Shown: positions 59,908 through 64,000 of the stretch, piece by piece
Numbering within the stretch: position 1 is the stretch's first letter
How the letters are laid out: each line of letters begins with the position of its first letter
DNA from: Chloroflexota bacterium
GTDB lineage: Bacteria > Chloroflexota > Dehalococcoidia > Bin125
Length of the DNA: 64,000 bases
Reading direction: 5' to 3'
Assembly: GCA_028875225.1 (NCBI GenBank)
Contig: JAPPFB010000020.1
Coordinates: 124,001 to 188,000 of the forward strand
Translations under genes and position numbers: made by a program
The notes under the pieces: generated by a model
What the model was told of the DNA's origin: nothing
Seen by the model: the letters and a program-made list of their open reading frames with translations, nothing else
Databases searched by the model: none

Positions 59908-62403
59908 GGCATCTGCGACGCGCTCGAGCTCTCTGCTGACGAGCCAGGCGTCGATCGGCGCATCCGCGGGGACGACCCATCGCGAGGTCGAGTCCAGGTT
60001 GGCTCCGGCGGGAACGTACGTGGCCTGGACGAGTCCGTTGCTCAGCCGGCGCGCATGGACCCTGCCCAGTTCCTGATCCGCGTGGCTCACGGGACCCGTC
60101 CGCAGCCATCGATCCGCAGTGACAATGACCGGAAGTTGCCGGCTCGACGGCAACACCCTTTCGCCATTGGACAGGTCGGCGGCGAACTCGACCTGTCCGT
60201 CGGCGAGCACGCGCGCCAGCAGGCGAGTGACCGTGACGATCGGCGGGGCAGGCGGCTCCTCCGACACGACAGCCTGCGGGATGGCGGGATTCGAGTCGAG
60301 GCCCAGGCCGGAGAGCAAGAGGTCGTGGTCGTTGCTGGCCGCTGCGGCGCCGCAGTAGGCGCGATCCAGCATGATCCCGTAGATCGGCGACTGCTGCCGC
60401 AGTGCTTCGTCACCGAAATCAAGCGCTCTCCTGTCGGGTCTGCAGTCGATGCCGTCTGAGAACTGTTCGAGCGCCGCGGCAACGTCCGGGTCGTCCCATC
60501 CGCCTTCTGCTGCTCTCTTCATCAGCACGAGCTCAGCCCCTCTCACCAGGTGGCTGTCGACATGCCGTGCGAGTGCGAGTTGCGAGTGGATCTGCAGCGC
60601 TTCCTCGAGAGCAATGATCCGCTGTGGACTGGTGACGTCGGCCCAGGCACGGACCATGTGTTCGATCCTTCTGGCCGCGGATCGGCCGGCAAGGACGACG
60701 ATCTGCTCCGCCGCCTCAGCGCTCTGGAACAGTTGGGGGTCGAAGCCGGCAAGCTCGAGTGTCTCGCGATGCGCTCCCGTGAACACGCTCACCAGCGCGT
60801 CCAGCGTTGGCGCTGCTGCGGTATCCAACTCGGAGAGCGGCAAGCCGCCTCGACCGACCTGGGAGTACAGCGACTCAATCTGGGCACTCAGCGACGCAAG
60901 CTCTGCGTCAAGGTCGTCGAGCACTTGAGTCCGCACGCCAGCCGCATAGATGGCGCCGGCTCGGATCTGAGGATCGAGACCGTCGTCGTCAGCGGGACTT
61001 GAGTCGTTCGATGCATCTGTGGTCTGGCCGGCAGCCTCGGCCGGATCGCCGGTCGCTTCATCGGCAGACCTGACCTCGTTGGTGACTTCGCCGTCCGCCG
61101 CGGCGATTGCGGACACGCGGTACTCCACGCCGTCGATGCTGACATTGACCGGATCGAACTCGATACCTGTGAGCACCATGACGGGTCGCGTCAGGGTGTG
61201 GAAGGCGAGCGTCTCGAAGTCGTCGTTGATGACCACGACCATCAGCATCACGTCGGTGGGACCGGTCCGCCACGTGAACAGTCCTTCAAATGGATGCAGC
61301 TGAGACAGGGGTTGGCTACCGAATGCCTGGACGGTCTCGTCGGTGTGATAAGAGGCGCCAATGGGGATCAGCTCCTCATCTCCGTCCAGGACGTCGATCC
61401 ATGGGGTCCGCCAACCTTCGATATACGGCCAGCGCACTTGCACCCGGATTCTGGCGTCAGGGTCTAGCGCGGAGAGCGGCTCATCCCCCAGATTGCTCAA
61501 CCGGTAGTTGATCGGGAACGGCATGCCGCTGACGACGCGGTCGGGCGCCTCGATCGCTTCCAGTTTGATGATCGGTCCGTCTGCGGCAGCTGTGATTGTC
61601 AGCTCAAACTCGGCGGCAGTCAGACCCTTGAGGTCTCGATCGCCCCAGTTGGTCGCCTCAATCATGTACGTGCCGGCTCCAAGGAATCGCTCGATCCGCG
61701 CGTTGAACCCGGTGCCGCTGTCATCGTCGGCCTGAAGCAGATCACCGGTGTCGTCGAGGAGATAGACGTACGAGTCGGCCAGCTCCGACGTCAGATCGAT
61801 TCGAATGCGACGCGTGTCGGTCATCTCGAAGCGGTAGCGCTGCCCAGCGCGATCGGCTCGGTAGTCCGATTCACATCCGAAGTGCGACCACTGACCGGTG
61901 GCGCTGAGCGATTCCTCGAGAGTTCCCAGATCGACCACGTCGAGGCAGCCCTCAACCACCCGCACGGTGAGATCGAAGGATCCACTCACCCGGCCTGACC
62001 AACCGAGCGCGCTGGCCTCGATTCGGTACACGCCGGCAGCGAGTTCGCGCTCGATTCGAGCGTCGTTGCCGCTGCCGGTGTCGTCATCGGCTTCAATCAA
62101 TCTGCCTGCTTCGTCGAGCAGATAGAGCAGGGTGTCTCTCTCCGGTGAGCTCAGATCAATTCGCACTTCTTGAGCCTCGGCCAGGGAAAACTCGAACATC
62201 ACGCCCGAGCGCCGGGACAGGAACTGCGAGGAGCCGCACTCGTCGGTCGACCAGGTTCCGCTGGTGCTCAGGACTTCAACGAGTTCACCGAGCTGTGTCG
62301 GTGGAGGACAGGCTGCAGAGTCGTCCTGCGCTCCAGTTGACTGCCAGGCCGCCAGCACCGCGATCAGAGCGAGTGTCGCCGCCAGTGCGATCGATCTTCT
62401 CAT
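59788..62403 (-). CDS. Secreted protein with two pre-peptidase C-terminal (PPC) domains
   Basis: An 871-residue exported protein. After a signal peptide (about 5-25) come two PPC-type beta domains (about 40-152 and 153-275), each with a calcium-loop-like EADDDTGSGNDARIER / QADDDSGTGFNARIER segment. A third beta domain with ASYHTDETVQ follows, then a long helical part (about 500-700) and a final beta region. The last 40 codons run antisense through hisG. It is presumably a cell-surface or secreted binding protein. Confidence 0.75.
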   Translation of the reverse strand: MRRSIALAATLALIAVLAAWQSTGAQDDSAACPPPTQLGELVEVLSTSGTWSTDECGSSQFLSRRSGVMFEFSLAEAQEVRIDLSSPERDTLLYLLDEAGRLIEADDDTGSGNDARIERELAAGVYRIEASALGWSGRVSGSFDLTVRVVEGCLDVVDLGTLEESLSATGQWSHFGCESDYRADRAGQRYRFEMTDTRRIRIDLTSELADSYVYLLDDTGDLLQADDDSGTGFNARIERFLGAGTYMIEATNWGDRDLKGLTAAEFELTITAAADGPIIKLEAIEAPDRVVSGMPFPINYRLSNLGDEPLSALDPDARIRVQVRWPYIEGWRTPWIDVLDGDEELIPIGASYHTDETVQAFGSQPLSQLHPFEGLFTWRTGPTDVMLMVVVINDDFETLAFHTLTRPVMVLTGIEFDPVNVSIDGVEYRVSAIAAADGEVTNEVRSADEATGDPAEAAGQTTDASNDSSPADDDGLDPQIRAGAIYAAGVRTQVLDDLDAELASLSAQIESLYSQVGRGGLPLSELDTAAAPTLDALVSVFTGAHRETLELAGFDPQLFQSAEAAEQIVVLAGRSAARRIEHMVRAWADVTSPQRIIALEEALQIHSQLALARHVDSHLVRGAELVLMKRAAEGGWDDPDVAAALEQFSDGIDCRPDRRALDFGDEALRQQSPIYGIMLDRAYCGAAAASNDHDLLLSGLGLDSNPAIPQAVVSEEPPAPPIVTVTRLLARVLADGQVEFAADLSNGERVLPSSRQLPVIVTADRWLRTGPVSHADQELGRVHARRLSNGLVQATYVPAGANLDSTSRWVVPADAPIDAWLVSRELERVADASGDDFVQGVGDQTAGPGAAQFGDHLSLLALIENNLQRNP

Positions 62404-62595
62404 TCGAGCAATCCAATCAAAATGGCATTATGTCCAACAGATAGCCTAGCCGCGATTCGCGGTTGCAACCGTTGTTGATCTCGGGCAGCGACGTTCGACC
62501 AATGTGAAAACGCAAGTCGCACCAGGGAGTGCCGGCCACTCGCCGACGCCCAAGCAGTCACGCCTGAAACAGCGCGAAGTGAAGGGGACGATCGG

Positions 62596-63732
62596 TTACG
62601 GCTCCGGCTCGTCCTCTTCCGCCTCTGGCTCAGGCTCTTCCGGCATCAGCTGCGGGCGGAATCTTTCAGGCACGTCGAGGCGGGGATCACCCTGGCGGAA
62701 ATCGCTCCAACAGTCGATCTGCCCGTCGGTTGTGATTGCGCAGGCGGCCTGGTCCCCAAAGAGTTGGGTGTAGGTGCGGGCTGTCGTCGCTTCCCGATCA
62801 GGACCGCCTTCGAACAGAATGGTGAACGGAATGGCCCAGTACTGGAAGCGGATGAGATCGGGCGGGCAATGGTCGATGTCGGCGGGAATCAGCTCGTGGC
62901 ACCAGTGGTGGGTCTGTCGGCACTGGAGCGTACCGTCATCGAGGATGGCGCATCCCTGGGAGCCGAGCAGATGAACGTTGCGAAACAGCTGAATGTATGG
63001 CTGCGGCGGACCAGGCGCGGTGCGGGAACGAGCAGTCAGACAGCGAATGTCGCCTTCGGCGGTGAAGCCGCACAGTCCGTTGCCGCTCGCTGCAATGCGG
63101 ACGAATGGGCCGGCATCGGAAACGAACTGCTCGATGTTGAGGTGTCCCCAGCAAGTCGTCTGACCCTCAGAATCGAGTGCGCAGAACTCCCGGCCGGTGC
63201 TGATCAGCTGAATGAAGTTGTTTGCTGAAGGGGCAGACTGGCTTGCCACTGGTCGCCCCCAGCAAACGATCTCGCCCCCGGAAGTGCGGGCGCAGGCATA
63301 GTGTCTCCACGGGTGGACAACCACTTCGACCAGGTCAGTTCGGGAGGGCGGCAAGAGCTGCGAGAGGTCGATGCTGTCGGGATCGGTCCCCGGGTTGCGC
63401 TCCAGGATGCCGTCGATCAACTCGCGGACGTAGCCATAGCCGGTTCCCCAGCAGACGGCGGCTCCGTCCGCGCCAATCGCGCAGGCGTCGCCAGGACCGA
63501 GACTGAGGCTGGTGAAGACGCCCTCGGGAACATCGTGGATGAGCGGAGTGTCAAAACCCCAGCAGTCGATCTCACCGGATTCAGTCAGAGCACAAACGGT
63601 CGTGGGACTGATGACGATCTGGACGGGCGCCTCGGCGCGAGTCTCGACCGGTCCGAGCAAGGCAACAACCACAACGAGCAGCAGGGCGGCGAGCGGGGCC
63701 AGGAAGCGGCTGGCGGTGAGAACGGTCATCAT
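62596..63732 (-). CDS. Secreted RCC1-like beta-propeller protein with paired cysteines
   Basis: A 378-residue exported protein with a signal peptide (about 8-33) and seven repeats of the form CALxxxGxIxCWG. Examples are VCALTESGEIDCWG, FCALDSEGQTTCWG and ACAITTDGQIDCWS. The layout matches RCC1-type propellers, with two Cys per blade that could form disulfides. A Pro/Glu-rich tail ends it. It follows the PPC gene in the same direction. Binding role only; no target is known. Confidence 0.82.
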   Translation of the reverse strand: MMTVLTASRFLAPLAALLLVVVVALLGPVETRAEAPVQIVISPTTVCALTESGEIDCWGFDTPLIHDVPEGVFTSLSLGPGDACAIGADGAAVCWGTGYGYVRELIDGILERNPGTDPDSIDLSQLLPPSRTDLVEVVVHPWRHYACARTSGGEIVCWGRPVASQSAPSANNFIQLISTGREFCALDSEGQTTCWGHLNIEQFVSDAGPFVRIAASGNGLCGFTAEGDIRCLTARSRTAPGPPQPYIQLFRNVHLLGSQGCAILDDGTLQCRQTHHWCHELIPADIDHCPPDLIRFQYWAIPFTILFEGGPDREATTARTYTQLFGDQAACAITTDGQIDCWSDFRQGDPRLDVPERFRPQLMPEEPEPEAEEDEPEP

Positions 63733-63856
63733 TGAGCGCGCCTTCGCGTTCGTTTCACGGGCATGCTAGAAGAATGGACAAGGGCAATGGCCGCTGAGCG
63801 CAACGTCGAGCGTGGTCTAGGATCGCAGGGACTGCGAACCTCGATTGGAGCCTGCC

Positions 63857-64000
63857 GTGGCCCTGCGAACTGCTGCCGAATACGTCGAATCACTGCGCGA
63901 CGGCCGAGAGATCTGGTACCGAGGCGAACGCGTTGATGACGTGACTACCCACCCGACGATCAGCAAGGCGGTCAAGCACGCCTGCATCGACTACGAGATG
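63857..64000 (+). CDS. 4-hydroxyphenylacetate 3-monooxygenase (HpaB), N-terminus only
   Basis: The first 48 codons are in the window; the gene continues past the right edge. VALRTAAEYVESLRDGREIWYRGERVDD is the typical N-terminus of HpaB/PvcC-type FADH2-dependent aromatic hydroxylases. GTG start at 63857. A flavin reductase partner would be expected nearby, outside the window. Confidence 0.8.
   Translation, partial: MALRTAAEYVESLRDGREIWYRGERVDDVTTHPTISKAVKHACIDYEM

Noticed and set aside
1-64000. tRNA, rRNA or complete insertion sequence
   Set aside because: No cloverleaf, ribosomal RNA segment or transposase was recognised by reading; a dedicated search was not possible.

Overview
The window is a 64 kb, GC-rich, gene-dense piece of bacterial chromosome. 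No rRNA, tRNA, CRISPR array, phage or complete insertion sequence was seen. The mix of genes is what I would expect of a free-living aerobic Chloroflexota, possibly SAR202/Dehalococcoidia-like: a luciferase-type flavin monooxygenase, a HpaB-type hydroxylase at the right edge, DUF1800/DUF1501, Uma2, split complex I genes, and secreted proteins with pre-peptidase or RCC1-like domains. This assignment comes from gene content, not from a marker gene.

Layout. 1-7 kb: a 28-bp minisatellite, a VWA lipoprotein, a ThuA-like protein, a GIY-YIG nuclease gene bracketed by copies of one repeat, an alpha/beta hydrolase and a large unrecognised protein with an internal duplication. 7-14 kb: a hendecad coiled-coil membrane protein, a DUF1800-DUF1501-NHL trio, and an overlapping run of MNT, HEPN, a 97-residue protein and a MutY-like glycosylase. 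14-25 kb: NIPSNAP and thioesterase genes, a Rsb-like signalling pair (sensor/PP2C/ATPase fusion plus STAS), an aminotransferase, GNAT, MOSC, a halogenase-like flavoprotein, a luciferase-like monooxygenase and an alpha/beta hydrolase lacking its nucleophile Ser. 25-32 kb: two very large FtsX/MacB-type permeases whose genes overlap by 1 bp. 32-44 kb: DUF4389, DinB, a DUF309-dUTPase fusion, CrcB, a LysM lipoprotein, a ClC antiporter with CBS and TrkA-C parts, DUF2203, methyltransferase, an ABC ATPase facing a metal-binding receptor, MTHFR and an A-type Fe-S carrier. 44-56 kb: cysteine desulfurase, two Uma2 paralogues flanking an AlkZ-like glycosylase, a methyltransferase, NuoB and NuoI, a secreted metalloprotease and NuoG. 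56-64 kb: a tandem NYN-like protein, a ferritin-VIT fusion, HisG, two secreted repeat proteins and the start of HpaB.

The non-coding sequence is unusually structured. One palindromic family (repeat A, GGCCCCGC-loop-GCGGGGC) occurs at least six times, and one copy appears to have seeded the 28-bp minisatellite. A second family (repeat B, paired CTCCC/GGGAG hairpins) sits directly after stop codons at least seven times, as a terminator would. A third family flanks the GIY-YIG gene. Two homologous elements, each with four 10-bp TCTGGACA-like direct repeats, lie upstream of two iron-sulfur genes, cysteine desulfurase and nuoG.

The best candidates for something undescribed are the repeat-bracketed GIY-YIG unit, the 10-bp-phased elements before Fe-S genes, the MNT/HEPN/orf97/MutY-like run with altered active sites, the tandem NYN-like protein and the DUF309-dUTPase fusion.
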